From contig CAWIMG010000027.1 in assembly GCA_963837105.1 (NCBI GenBank), positions 1 to 64,000 of the forward strand: a stretch of 64,000 nt of DNA, given 5' to 3'. The stretch comes from UBA9676 sp963837105 (GTDB taxonomy: Bacteria; Actinomycetota; Actinomycetes; Streptosporangiales; Streptosporangiaceae). This document shows positions 32,699 to 41,468 of this stretch, in pieces. Position 1 is the stretch's first letter. Every line of letters begins with the position of its first letter. Below the pieces are notes generated by a model that worked only from the letters and a program-made list of their open reading frames with translations, made no database searches and was not told where the DNA came from. Both the position numbers and the translations under genes were made by a program.

Positions 32699-33661
32699 CT
32701 ATCTGCTCAGCACGACCTTGCCGGTCGCCCGGCGGAGGGCGATGGCGTGCAGGGCGGTGCGGGCATCGTGGAACGGGAAGCGCTGGACGGGAGGGTCGGG
32801 CAGCACCTGCGCCCGCCGCAGCCTGAGCAGCCTATCCCACAGCTCAGCCGCCGCTGCCGGCTGCTGCTCGAAGAACTCCCGGGAAGCGGCACCCAGCACG
32901 CCGGTGTTGCCGAGCAGCAGCCGGTTGACCCTGACGGTGGGGATCTCGCCGCCCGCGAACCCCAGCACCACCAGCCGGCCCTCCGGCGCCAGTGACCGCA
33001 GGCTGTCGGTCATCCGGTCCGCCCCGACCGGGTCGAGCACGATGTCGACCGCCCGGTCGCCGGCCAGGCCGCGCACCGCGGCGAGCCAGCCGTCGGCCGG
33101 CACGGCGTGGTGCGCCCCGCACCGCAGCACGAACTCCTGCTTCGCCTCGTCGCTGACGACCGCGATCGTGCGCAGCCCCAGCGCCCGCCCGAGCTGGACC
33201 GCGGCGGTGCCGAGACCGCCGGCCGCGCCGTGCACCAGCAGGGTTTCCCCCGCCCGCGCCCGGGCCCGCCGGGCCAGCGCGAACAGGCCGGTCAGGTAAT
33301 TGAGGGGAGTGGCCGCACCCGCCTCCAGGCTCATGTCATCCGGCAGCGGCAGCACCCGGGCAGCGGGGACGCTGATGACCTCCTGCCAGCAGCCGTAGGG
33401 CAGCAGGACCGCCACCCGCTGGCCGGCCGCCAGGCCCGTCCCGGGCGGGGCCGAGCGGATCACCCCGGCGGCATCCATGCCCGGCGTGTAGGGCAGCGGC
33501 ATCTTCAGCTGGTATTCGCCCCTGGTCTGCAGCAGGTCGGCGAACGACACCCCGGCGGCGGCAACATCGATCATCACGCCGCCGTCCGTGGCCGGCTCTG
33601 GCAGCTCCGTCCACCGCAGGCCATCGGGACCGGTGACGTCAGTGATCTGATGGGCGAACAT
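32699..33661 (-). CDS. NADPH:quinone oxidoreductase-like MDR protein
   Basis: 320 residues of the zinc-independent quinone reductase group. GroES-like half: VMIDVAAAGVSFADLLQTRG, YTPGMDAAGVIRS, then PYGCWQEVISVPAARVLP. The cofactor half has LLVHGAAGGLGTAAVQLGRALG, the Rossmann glycine motif for NADPH, and VDIVLDPVGADRM. No zinc-binding Cys are conserved. Substrate unknown. It faces the large LuxR regulator across ~117 bp, which could control it; that is a guess from position only. Confidence 0.9.
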   Translation of the reverse strand: MFAHQITDVTGPDGLRWTELPEPATDGGVMIDVAAAGVSFADLLQTRGEYQLKMPLPYTPGMDAAGVIRSAPPGTGLAAGQRVAVLLPYGCWQEVISVPAARVLPLPDDMSLEAGAATPLNYLTGLFALARRARARAGETLLVHGAAGGLGTAAVQLGRALGLRTIAVVSDEAKQEFVLRCGAHHAVPADGWLAAVRGLAGDRAVDIVLDPVGADRMTDSLRSLAPEGRLVVLGFAGGEIPTVRVNRLLLGNTGVLGAASREFFEQQPAAAAELWDRLLRLRRAQVLPDPPVQRFPFHDARTALHAIALRRATGKVVLSR

Positions 33662-33778
33662 CCGCCGCTCCCGCCCCCTGGCCGGCCTGGCTGGCTGCGC
33701 TCATGTCCCCGGCAGGCTGCGGAAAGTGCCTGGCAGGTATGATTCCGGCAGCGGAGCAACGGCCCGGGGGGGCAAGAC

Positions 33779-36040
33779 GTGGTCAGTGTGCAGGCCGGGC
33801 ATGCCGTCACCCTACGCTCCCGTACTGGCCGCGGCCGTGCTCCGCTGGTCCGGTCCAAGCTCGCCCCGCCCGCTCTGCCGCCGGACCTGGTGCCCCGCCC
33901 GCGCCTGCTCGGCGAGCTGAGATCAGGGCAGGCCCGGACGCTCACCCTGGTCTGCGCCCCGGTCGGTTATGGGAAGACCACCTTGCTGTCGCAGTGGGCC
34001 GATGCCGATGCTGGTGCGGCCGATTTCGCCTGGGTCACGCTCGACCGGGAGGATTGCGACCCGGCGCGGTTCTGGACCTATGTGATAGCAGCGATGTCCA
34101 CAGCCGACCCGGGCACCGGCCGCCGCTCGCTGCGGGAGCTGAGCAGGCAGCCGGGGCGGCTGCTCGCCGATGTGCTCCCGCTGCTGCTGGACGAACTGGC
34201 GGAGGGCGACCGGAACCTGGTGCTGGTGCTGGAGGACTACCATCTCGCGGAGTGCCCGGCGATCACCGATTCGGTGGCCTTCCTGGCCGAACGGGGCCCG
34301 GCCCGGCTGCAGCTGGTGATCTCCGCCCGGGCGGACCCGCGGCTGCCCCTCGGCCGCTGGCGGGCGAACGGCCAGCTCGCCGAGATCCGCGCGGGCGCGC
34401 TGGGGTTCGGCGCCGGGGAAGTGGCCGACTTCTTCGACCGCGCCGACATCAGCGGCCTCTCCGGCGCCGAGCTGAGCCAGCTGACGGCGCGGACCGAAGG
34501 CTGGCCCGCGGTGCTCCGGCTGGCGGCGATCCTGATCCGGTCCCAGCATGACCGGAGCGAGTTCGTCGCGGCCTTCACAGGCAGCACCCGCCAGGTCGCC
34601 GACTACCTCTCGGCAGATGTCCTGCAGACCGTCAGCCCAGCGACGCGGGCCTTTCTGCTGCGCACGTCGGTCCTGCGGCGGCTCTGCGCCCCGCTGTGCG
34701 ATGCGGTGGCCGGGACCGGGCAGTCCGGGGCGATCCTGCGGGATCTGGGCCGTGCCAACCTGTTCATCAGCCCGGTGGGTGCCGACGGTCGCTGGTACCG
34801 GTACCACCAGCTGTTCTCCGAAGCGCTCCGGCTCGAGCTGGAGGTGACCGAGCCGCAGCTCATCCCGGAACTGCATGCGCGGGCTTCGGCCTGGTTCGAG
34901 ACCGAAGGCGAGCTGGAGCCGGCCACCGAGCATGCCATCGCGGCCCGGGACACCGGCCGTGCCGCGAGCCTGGTCATGCGGCAGCTGCAGCCGCTGGTCG
35001 GCGGCGGCTTCCTGGCCACCGTCGAGCGCTGGCTCGCGGAGCTGTCCTGGCCTGACTCGCTCCAGAACACCGAGCTGGCAGTCGGCCGGGCGGTCGTGGC
35101 GGGGGAGAGAAGCCGGCCGGACGAGGCAGGCCGGTGGCTCGAGGTGGCCGCTTCCGGCCCCCGGGACGCGATGACGGCGGCTGGCGTGCCGCTTGGTTAC
35201 GGGACCGATCTCCTCCGGTCGTTCTTCCTGACGGGAGGGGTCGGATCCGCGCATGAGGCAGCGCAACGGGCGGTGACCGAAGCGCCCGCCCCCATGTGGC
35301 GGGGCGCCGCGCTGGCCGGGCTGGGACAGTGCCGGTACCTGCTGGGCGACACCAGTGGGGCGGCCGAAGCCCTGCGCGAGGCGCTGACCCTGCTGCCGGA
35401 CGACCTCAACATGCTCTCGCTCGCGTCCGGTTACCTGGCGCTCGCCGAGTGCGGCCAGGGCAACCCGCGGCACGCCGAGCAGGTCGCCCGGCGCATCACC
35501 GACCTGGTGGAATCCAGGGACTTCGCGCTCTCGGGTACGACCGCGATGTGCCACACCGGCCTGGGCGCGGCGCTGACGGCCCGGGGGCTGCTGGCCGAGG
35601 CCGAGGACCGGCTCAATCTCGCGGTGAACGTGCACAGCACCGGCAGCCCCAGCGTATGGCTCGCGCACGCGCTGGTGCTGCTGGCTGATTGCCGCCGTGC
35701 CGCCGGCGACAGCATCCGGGCCCAGCAGGCACTGGATGCCGCGGCCGCGGCCCTGGCCCGGATCCCCGACACGGGGATCGTGCCAGAACTGGCGGTGTCG
35801 GTGCGGGGCCGGCTGCTGGCACCGACCCGGCGGCCCGCCGCGTTCGGGCAGGAACTGTCCGAACGCGAACTGGTCGTGCTGAGGCTGCTGGCAGCCGGGC
35901 TGTCCCAGCGTGAGATCGCCGGCCAGCTGTATGTCTCCCAGAACACGGTCAAGACGCAGGTGCGGACGGCCTACCGGAAGCTCGGCGCAGGCACCCGGGC
36001 GGAGGCCGTGCGCACCGCGAAAGAGCGGGGGATCATCTAG
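33779..36040 (+). CDS. LuxR-family ATP-dependent transcriptional regulator (MalT-type)
   Basis: 753 residues, a signal-transduction ATPase regulator. The N-terminal ATPase has Walker A CAPVGYGKTTLL (about 58-70), the Walker B-like LVLVLEDYHLAE, and sensor elements SARADPRLPLGRW and ARTEGWPAVLRLAA. The middle ~350 residues form TPR-like helical repeats (LRREALTLLPDDL type, LALAECGQGNPRHAEQVARR). A C-terminal LuxR helix-turn-helix ends the protein: LSERELVVLRLLAAGLSQRE followed by IAGQLYVSQNTVKTQV. MalT-like proteins oligomerise with ATP and an inducer to activate transcription. GTG 33779 is used. Inducer and targets unknown; the flanking oxidoreductase and V-ATPase operon are candidate targets. 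Confidence 0.92.
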   Translation: MVSVQAGHAVTLRSRTGRGRAPLVRSKLAPPALPPDLVPRPRLLGELRSGQARTLTLVCAPVGYGKTTLLSQWADADAGAADFAWVTLDREDCDPARFWTYVIAAMSTADPGTGRRSLRELSRQPGRLLADVLPLLLDELAEGDRNLVLVLEDYHLAECPAITDSVAFLAERGPARLQLVISARADPRLPLGRWRANGQLAEIRAGALGFGAGEVADFFDRADISGLSGAELSQLTARTEGWPAVLRLAAILIRSQHDRSEFVAAFTGSTRQVADYLSADVLQTVSPATRAFLLRTSVLRRLCAPLCDAVAGTGQSGAILRDLGRANLFISPVGADGRWYRYHQLFSEALRLELEVTEPQLIPELHARASAWFETEGELEPATEHAIAARDTGRAASLVMRQLQPLVGGGFLATVERWLAELSWPDSLQNTELAVGRAVVAGERSRPDEAGRWLEVAASGPRDAMTAAGVPLGYGTDLLRSFFLTGGVGSAHEAAQRAVTEAPAPMWRGAALAGLGQCRYLLGDTSGAAEALREALTLLPDDLNMLSLASGYLALAECGQGNPRHAEQVARRITDLVESRDFALSGTTAMCHTGLGAALTARGLLAEAEDRLNLAVNVHSTGSPSVWLAHALVLLADCRRAAGDSIRAQQALDAAAAALARIPDTGIVPELAVSVRGRLLAPTRRPAAFGQELSERELVVLRLLAAGLSQREIAGQLYVSQNTVKTQVRTAYRKLGAGTRAEAVRTAKERGII

Positions 36041-36042
36041 CG

Positions 36043-36080
36043 GGCCGGCGCGAGGACCGCCGGGTCCTCCCAGGCCGGCG
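36043..36080 (+). terminator. hairpin terminator after the LuxR regulator
   Basis: Inner stem GAGGACC / GGTCCTC (36052-36058 with 36063-36069), loop GCCG, extended by outer GCCGGC arms (36044-36049 and 36074-36079). It starts just after the stop codon at 36040. Confidence 0.6.
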
Positions 36081-36159
36081 CCGCCCGCCCGCCCCGCTCA
36101 CCCGGATGAACATGCCGGGAGGGGATGCGCGGCCGGGGTCTGGCCGGGACCATCCCGGT

Positions 36160-36399
36160 ATGGCTGGGGTACCGTGCCGGATCGTTCTCAAGGGCGATGT
36201 GAGCGACCGCCTGGAGCCGGCATTCAGCGGGCTCACCTTCCGTCGCCAGGCCGGGTACACAGAGCTGACCGGGACGCTCGCTGACCAGTGCCAGCTCCGG
36301 AGCCTGCTGAACTGGATCTTCGACCTGGGCATGGAGGTCGTCAGCCTCCGTACCGGGAGCGAATGCGCTCACCCGGACGGCTTGGCCCGCCCGGCATGA
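36160..36399 (+). CDS. small hypothetical protein (79 aa)
   Basis: 79 residues with a compact alpha/beta appearance: CRIVLKGDVSDRLEPAFSG, LTFRRQAGYTELTGTLAD, LRSLLNWIFDLGMEVVSL. The pattern (two strands, helix, strand) resembles small ACT-like or BTAD-free regulatory proteins but matches no family I can name. ATG 36160 is preferred over 36106 because the conserved-looking part starts there. The last 31 bp overlap the convergent V-ATPase subunit D gene. Confidence 0.55.
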   Translation: MAGVPCRIVLKGDVSDRLEPAFSGLTFRRQAGYTELTGTLADQCQLRSLLNWIFDLGMEVVSLRTGSECAHPDGLARPA

Positions 36400-37013
36400 C
36401 GAACGGCTGCGGCTGGCTCCCGCCGGACGATCCGCAGCCTGGCCGCCTCATCCCGCTCCAGTTCCTCTAGCGCGGACTCCACCTGCCGCAGCGCCTGGGA
36501 TAGGCCCGGAATCCAGCGATCCCGTACCGCGCGCAGCCGGTACTGCGTGGTCAGCGTCTCCTTCTCGATCACCGCCAGCGCGGCGGCGGCGGCCGCGTGC
36601 CGGACTGCCGCCGTCAGTGCCGCGCGGTGGGCCTGCCTGGCCGCGGCGACTGCGGCGCCATCCCAGCCTTCCGGCTGGCCGGCCGAGTACTGCGCGGCCG
36701 CCGGGTGCCGCGCTCCCATCGTCACCGTGAAGGAGATCGTCACCTGTGCGTCCGGCCCGTGGGCGGCCAGCCGGATCGCGCGCTCGCCGCCGAGCAGGAC
36801 CGCCCGGAACTGCTCGCGCTGGGCCGTCCGGCAGGCGGCTTCCCAGTCCTGCCCGGTCCGCTCCGCCGCCGCCCGGGCCCGGGCCAGTTCCGCGGCCAGC
36901 ACCTGGAGCTTGCGGTCCAGCAGCCCCGCAGCCCGCTGGGCGAGCGCGAGCCGCTGCACCAGCCAGAGCCGGCCAGCCCGGCCCGGCGGCACCGCCAGCC
37001 GGATGGGGCTCAT
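36369..37013 (-). CDS. atpD: V/A-type ATPase subunit D (central stalk)
   Basis: 214 residues, almost entirely alpha-helical, as expected for the central rotor shaft of a V/A-type ATPase. The N-terminal helix has VPPGRAGRLWLVQRLALAQR, matching the T(R/K)xxLLxLKxRLxxAxxG pattern of subunit D in a diverged form. The C-terminal helix is YRLRAVRDRWIPGLSQALRQ. The start overlaps the subunit B stop by ATGA. It is the last gene of the 14-gene operon. Identification rests on position, length and helical pattern more than on strict motifs. Not to be confused with F-type atpD (beta). Confidence 0.85.
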   Translation of the reverse strand: MSPIRLAVPPGRAGRLWLVQRLALAQRAAGLLDRKLQVLAAELARARAAAERTGQDWEAACRTAQREQFRAVLLGGERAIRLAAHGPDAQVTISFTVTMGARHPAAAQYSAGQPEGWDGAAVAAARQAHRAALTAAVRHAAAAAALAVIEKETLTTQYRLRAVRDRWIPGLSQALRQVESALEELERDEAARLRIVRREPAAAVRHAGRAKPSG

Positions 37014-38401
37014 GGCTGTGCCGTCCCGGCCGGGTACCGGGCGTCGAGCATGCGGGTGGGCAGCATGGTCAGCTGCTGGCGCGGCAGCGTGGCGAGCACC
37101 CGCCAGGCCCGGTCCAGGGTGTCAGCAAGGCCACGGTCCTCGCTGCGGCCCTGGTCGACCAGCACGGACTCATAGGCCAGTTCCAGCGCCTGGTAGCTCC
37201 GGTCGATGTCAGACAGCGCGGCGGCGCCGATCAGCTCGGCCAGTTCACGAGCCCGGCGGGCGGCCGCCAGGGCAGCCAGCATCTGTGCCGCCACGTCCAG
37301 GTGATCCTCCCGGGTGCGGCCCCCGCCCGCGGCCCGGCGCATCAGCCGGGACAGCGAGGCGAGCGAGTCAACCGGTGGGTAGACACCACGGGCATGCAGG
37401 CCGGCGTCCAGCACGATCTGCCCCTCGGTGATGTACCCGGTCAGGTCCGGGACCGGGTGGGTGATATCGCCGGCGGGCATGGTGAGCACCGGCAGCAGAG
37501 TCACCGAGCCTGGTTTTCCCTTGATCCGCCCGCACCGCTCATACAGCGATGCGAGGTCGCTGTAGAGGTACCCGGGGTAGGCGCGCCGGGCCGGGATCTC
37601 ACCCCGGGCGGCCGACACTTCCCGCAGCGCCTCGCAATAGCTGGTCATGTCCGCCATCACCACCAGCACATGGCGCCCCAGCTCAAAGGCCAGGTGCTCG
37701 GCGATGGTCAGCGCCAGGCGGGGGGTCAGCAGCCGCTCGATCACCGGCTCGTCGGCCAGGTTGAGCAGGAAGACCAGGTCACCTCCGGCGCTGCGCTCCT
37801 CCAGCACCGACCGCACTGCTGCCGCGTCGGCATGGGTCAGGCCCATCGCGGCGAACACCACGCTGAACGGCTCGTCGCCCGCCGATGCCTGCGCGGCGAT
37901 CTGTGCGGCCAGTTCCAGGTGCGGCAGCCCGGCCACGGAGAAGACGGGCAGCTTCTGGCCGCGAGCCAGCGTGGTCAGCGCGTCGATCACGGAGATTCCG
38001 GTCAGCACGGCCTCGGCCGGGGGGTCGCGGTACAGCGGATTCAGCGGGAAGCCGGCCACGGGTGCGCTCGCCTGCGCGGTGACCGGCGGGCCGCCGTCGG
38101 CGGGCTCGCCGCGACCGTTGCAGATCCGGCCGAGCCAGCCCTCGCCCACCGGGATCCGCAGCGGGCTGCCGGTGAACGAGGCGCGGATCCCGGACGGCTC
38201 CATCCCGGTGGTGCCTTCCAGCACCTGCACCACGACCAAGTCGCGGTCGGCTTCCAGTACCAGCCCGTGCCTGGGCGGGCCGCCGGGCAGCCGGATAGTG
38301 GCGAACTCGTCCCAGCCCACCCCGGTCACGCCGCGCATGACGAGCAGCGGGCCACGCAGTTCCGCCACGCTGGTGTATTCCGGCCGGGCCCAGTCCGTCA
38401 T
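37010..38401 (-). CDS. atpB: V/A-type ATPase subunit B (non-catalytic)
   Basis: 463 residues. The non-catalytic nucleotide-binding subunit alternates with A in the V1/A1 head. Family motifs: the beta-barrel start AELRGPLLVMRGVTGVGWDE, GISVIDALTTLARGQKLPVF, the P-loop replacement FSVAGLPHLELAAQIAAQ, FGLELGRHVL-type helix FELGRHVLVVMADMTSYCEAL, and ARRAYPGYLYSDLASLYERCG. Missing Walker A confirms B rather than A. ATGA overlaps join it to A upstream and D downstream. Confidence 0.95.
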   Translation of the reverse strand: MTDWARPEYTSVAELRGPLLVMRGVTGVGWDEFATIRLPGGPPRHGLVLEADRDLVVVQVLEGTTGMEPSGIRASFTGSPLRIPVGEGWLGRICNGRGEPADGGPPVTAQASAPVAGFPLNPLYRDPPAEAVLTGISVIDALTTLARGQKLPVFSVAGLPHLELAAQIAAQASAGDEPFSVVFAAMGLTHADAAAVRSVLEERSAGGDLVFLLNLADEPVIERLLTPRLALTIAEHLAFELGRHVLVVMADMTSYCEALREVSAARGEIPARRAYPGYLYSDLASLYERCGRIKGKPGSVTLLPVLTMPAGDITHPVPDLTGYITEGQIVLDAGLHARGVYPPVDSLASLSRLMRRAAGGGRTREDHLDVAAQMLAALAAARRARELAELIGAAALSDIDRSYQALELAYESVLVDQGRSEDRGLADTLDRAWRVLATLPRQQLTMLPTRMLDARYPAGTAQP

Positions 38402-40176
38402 GCTGGTGCCTCCGGTGCGGAGGGCGGAGCCGGAGCCGGGGGCGCCGGGCCGGGGGACTGGTGCCCGCCGCCGAGGGCGGCCAGCCGCGCCAGCATGGCG
38501 TCCCGGCACCGGTCCACTTCCGCCGGGGTGGCGGCTTCTTCCCGGGCGCGCAGCACTGGCGAGAAGTCCGCCTCCTCGATGGCGGCCGGGGCCACTCCGG
38601 AGGCGGCCAGTTCGTGGCCCGCGCTGGCCACCGCCAGCACCGCGTCGGCCAGGGCGGCGGCCCGGCTGGCATCGCAATAGCTGTCCACCTGGCTGAGCGA
38701 ACTCTGCTGCAGCACGCCCTCCCTGATCAGCCGGCCGGCCAGCAGGGTGACCCGTTCCCCTGGCGGCAGCGCGCCGGGGCCCATCAGCTCGGCGAGGGCC
38801 CCGAGCCGGTCCGCCTCCGCGAGCGTGGTGGCCAGCCGGGCGCGCCGCCCCGCCCACAGCGGGTCCGGCCCGCGCGCATACCAGGCACCGACCGCCGCGG
38901 CGTCGCGGGAGAACGACCCCGCCCAGGACAGCGCCGGGTAGTGCCGGGCGTAGGCGAGTTCCCGGTCCAGCGACCATAGGCAGCGCACATAGCGCTGCGT
39001 CTGGGCGGTCACCGGCTCGGTCATGTCACCACCCGCGGGGGAGACCGCCCCGATGATCGTCACCGAGCCCTGCTCCCCGCCGGTGGTGACCACCTGGCCG
39101 GCCCGCTCGTAGAAGGCGGCCAGCGCGGATGACAGGCCGGCCGGGTAGCCTTCCTCGGCCGGCAGCTCCCCGGCGCGGGAGGCGAACTCCCGCAGCGCCT
39201 CCGCCCAGCGGGAGGTGGAATCCGCGATGATCACGGTGTCCAGGCCCATGTCGCGGAAATGCTCGGCGACCGCGGCGGCACTGTAGATGCTGGCCTCGCG
39301 GGCCATCATCGGCATGTTGGAGGTGTTGGCGATCACCACGGTCCGGTCGGCGAGCCGCCCGCCAGAACGTGGGTCGGTGATGCCGGCCAGCTCGGTCAGC
39401 ATCTCGGCGAGCTCATTGCCCCGCTCACCACAGCCGACGTAGACGATCACATCCGCGGCGCACCACTTGGCGATCTGCTGGAGCAGCACGGTCTTGCCGG
39501 TGCCGAACCCGCCGGGCACCGCCGCCGTCCCGCCCCGGGTGACCGGGAACAGCAGGTTGACCGCCCGCTGCCCGGTGACCAGCGGCACGTCGCTCTCTAT
39601 CCGGGCGCGGATCGGCCGCGGCTGGCGGACCGGCCAGGAAGTCACCAGCCGAACGGCGGTGCCCCCGACCGTCGAGATCACATCCTGGCCGCCGGCCAGC
39701 CCGGCCGGGCGGACTCCGGACACGGTGCCGCCGGCACCCGGCGGGACCAGCACCCGGTAGGGCACGTCGCCGGGCAGGGCCAGCGAGCCCAGCCGGTCCC
39801 CCGCACGGACGGCTGCCCCCTCGCTGACCTCCGGCGTGAAGCGGTACCTGGCCGCCTCGCCGGAGATGGCCTGGCCCGGCTGGAGCCAGGTGGGGGCGCC
39901 GGACAGGGGGCGCAGCAGTCCGTCGAAGATCCCGCCCAGCAGGTGCGGCCCGAACCTCCCGGACAGTGGCTCGCCGCGGGCATAGGCAGGATCGCCGGGG
40001 GCGAGGCCGCCGGTGTACTCGTAAGCCTGCACGGTCACCAGATCGGCGCGGATCGCGACCGCCTCGCCGGGCAGCCGGCTGCCGCCTACCTCGACGATCT
40101 CTTGCATCGCGACCCCCGCCAGCCCGGTCACCTCCACCAGCGGGCCGTTCACCCGGACCACCTCGCCGCCGGTCAT
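38398..40176 (-). CDS. atpA: V/A-type ATPase catalytic subunit A
   Basis: 592 residues. The catalytic subunit of the V1/A1 head, carrying the bulge domain between the beta-barrel and the nucleotide-binding domain. The P-loop GGFGTGKTVLLQQIAKW, the catalytic Glu in GCGERGNELAEML, switch region MPMMAREASIYSAAAVAEHF, Walker B ADSTSRWAEALREF, and EEGYPAGLSSALAAFYERAG are complete, so ATP turnover is expected. ATG 40176 overlaps the subunit E stop (ATGA). The C-terminal tail is Pro/Ala-rich and longer than usual. Lipid- or redox-sensitive Cys are not obvious in the P-loop (it has Gly-Thr). Confidence 0.96.
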   Translation of the reverse strand: MTGGEVVRVNGPLVEVTGLAGVAMQEIVEVGGSRLPGEAVAIRADLVTVQAYEYTGGLAPGDPAYARGEPLSGRFGPHLLGGIFDGLLRPLSGAPTWLQPGQAISGEAARYRFTPEVSEGAAVRAGDRLGSLALPGDVPYRVLVPPGAGGTVSGVRPAGLAGGQDVISTVGGTAVRLVTSWPVRQPRPIRARIESDVPLVTGQRAVNLLFPVTRGGTAAVPGGFGTGKTVLLQQIAKWCAADVIVYVGCGERGNELAEMLTELAGITDPRSGGRLADRTVVIANTSNMPMMAREASIYSAAAVAEHFRDMGLDTVIIADSTSRWAEALREFASRAGELPAEEGYPAGLSSALAAFYERAGQVVTTGGEQGSVTIIGAVSPAGGDMTEPVTAQTQRYVRCLWSLDRELAYARHYPALSWAGSFSRDAAAVGAWYARGPDPLWAGRRARLATTLAEADRLGALAELMGPGALPPGERVTLLAGRLIREGVLQQSSLSQVDSYCDASRAAALADAVLAVASAGHELAASGVAPAAIEEADFSPVLRAREEAATPAEVDRCRDAMLARLAALGGGHQSPGPAPPAPAPPSAPEAPA

Positions 40177-40733
40177 GGCCGCTGCCCGCGCCTGCCTGGC
40201 GTCCACAGCCACGCCACCTGGTCGCCGAGTGCCGCCACCGCGGCCTCGGCCAGCCGGGGCAGTGAGCAGTCCACGACGATGCCCGGGCCGCGGGCGATGA
40301 TGCCGCCCCCGGGTGCCTCGGTGAGCACCGCGCCCGGCCCGGCGGCCTGTCTGGCGTCCAGCCGGAGCCGGGCCAGCAGCGCGGCATAACCTGGCCCATC
40401 GCGGAGCGAGGCGACCTCGGCAGCTACCCGGGCGCGCAGTTCCTCGTACGCGGCTCGCTGCGCCGCCAGCAGGATCGCCCGCGCCTCCCGGCGGCCTTGC
40501 GTGCGCACCGCCGCCGCCAGCTGGGCGGCCTGCGCATGCCCCGCGGCCGTGGCCTGGGTCAGCTGGCGGGCCGCGTCGCGGTGCGCCTGGTCCAGGGCCT
40601 CCGCCGCCTGCCGCCGCGCCCCGGCGGTTATCGCGGCGGCCTGCTCGCGGGCCCGGTGCACCAGTTCGGCCCGGACTGGTGCCAGCGCGGCCTGGGCGGC
40701 GCTCTCCTGGCCAGGGGCCACGGTGCTGGTCAC
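40173..40733 (-). CDS. atpE: V/A-type ATPase subunit E (peripheral stalk)
   Basis: 186 residues. An Ala/Gln/Arg-rich long N-terminal helix (QAALAPVRAELVHRAREQAA) continues to about residue 110, and a small C-terminal alpha/beta domain ends VLTEAPGGGIIARGPGIVV, typical of the part of subunit E that contacts the head. GTG 40733 overlaps the subunit F stop (GTGA). Peripheral stalks hold the head still during rotation; its helical partner is the G/H-type protein at the start of the V-ATPase section. Confidence 0.85.
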   Translation of the reverse strand: MTSTVAPGQESAAQAALAPVRAELVHRAREQAAAITAGARRQAAEALDQAHRDAARQLTQATAAGHAQAAQLAAAVRTQGRREARAILLAAQRAAYEELRARVAAEVASLRDGPGYAALLARLRLDARQAAGPGAVLTEAPGGGIIARGPGIVVDCSLPRLAEAAVAALGDQVAWLWTPGRRGQRP

Positions 40734-40981
40734 GGCATCACCACCAGCAGCATGCCGGGCCCGCCTGGCAGCCGGTCCGGCGGGTGGGCCGCCCCGTCGC
40801 CGGTGACATCCCGCAGCCAGCCGGCGGCCGCTCTGGTGAGCACGGTGACCGCGACATCGGCAGGCAGCGAGCGCCACGCGGCCCGGGCGCCAGCGGCGTC
40901 CTCGGCCGGGAACACCAGCGCCCCGGCCAGCTGGTAGCCCCGGACCTGTGCCTCTTCGCCGATCACGGCCACCCGGGACAT
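40730..40981 (-). CDS. atpF: V/A-type ATPase subunit F
   Basis: 83 residues, slightly short for the family (~100). It starts with the subunit F signature strand SRVAVIGEEAQVRGYQLAGA, similar to GDxxTVxGFRLAG in relatives, and continues as a small Rossmann-like domain (ADVAVTVLTRAAAGWL). Subunit F sits on the central stalk with D and can inhibit ATP hydrolysis through its C-terminal arm. Start ATG 40981; the stop overlaps the subunit E GTG. A 64-bp gap separates it from subunit K upstream. Confidence 0.85.
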   Translation of the reverse strand: MSRVAVIGEEAQVRGYQLAGALVFPAEDAAGARAAWRSLPADVAVTVLTRAAAGWLRDVTGDGAAHPPDRLPGGPGMLLVVMP

Positions 40982-41045
40982 GGCTTAGGCCCTGTCCGGT
41001 GGAACGGTGCCAGCACCGCAGGCAGGAGATCGGCGGGACACTGGC

Positions 41046-41468
41046 TCATGCCCTGCCGATGAGGATGATCCCGATGATCAGGCCATAGATCGCGATCCCC
41101 TCCGCCAGCCCGACGATGACCATGGCCCGGCCGAAGAGCTCCGGCCGCTCGCTCATCGCGGCCAGGGCGGCCGCCCCGGTATAGGCGACGGCAACCCCCG
41201 CCCCGATGGTGGAACCGGCCACTGCGATCGCCGCCCCCAGCAGCGCGGCGGTATTGCCGCTCGTGCTGGCGGCCGTCTTGGCCGCTGCCGCCCCGCTGGC
41301 GGCTCCGGCCGGCCCGGCGGCCGCGACCAGCAGCACCACCGCGCCGATGGCGAGCAGCAGGCCGACCGCGGCGAAGGCATAGCCCGCCCGCCGGCCCCGC
41401 CGTGCGGCCAGCCGCGCGGTCATCACAGCGACCGCGATCACTGGCAGCCCGATCAGCCAGGTGAACAT
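41046..41468 (-). CDS. atpK: V/A-type ATPase subunit K/c (membrane rotor proteolipid)
   Basis: 140 residues, four hydrophobic helices in two hairpins. The second hairpin is a normal c-subunit: LLGAAIAVAGSTIGAGVAVAY, then AMVIVGLAEGIAIYGLIIGI with the ion-binding Glu in GLAEGIAIYG. No Na+-type Gln/Thr ligand set is obvious, so protons are the likely coupling ion. The first hairpin (WLIGLPVIAVAVMTARLA and AFAAVGLLLAIGAVVLLVAA) has no acidic residue. ATG 41468 overlaps the subunit I stop by 16 bp. Confidence 0.92.
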   Translation of the reverse strand: MFTWLIGLPVIAVAVMTARLAARRGRRAGYAFAAVGLLLAIGAVVLLVAAAGPAGAASGAAAAKTAASTSGNTAALLGAAIAVAGSTIGAGVAVAYTGAAALAAMSERPELFGRAMVIVGLAEGIAIYGLIIGIILIGRA

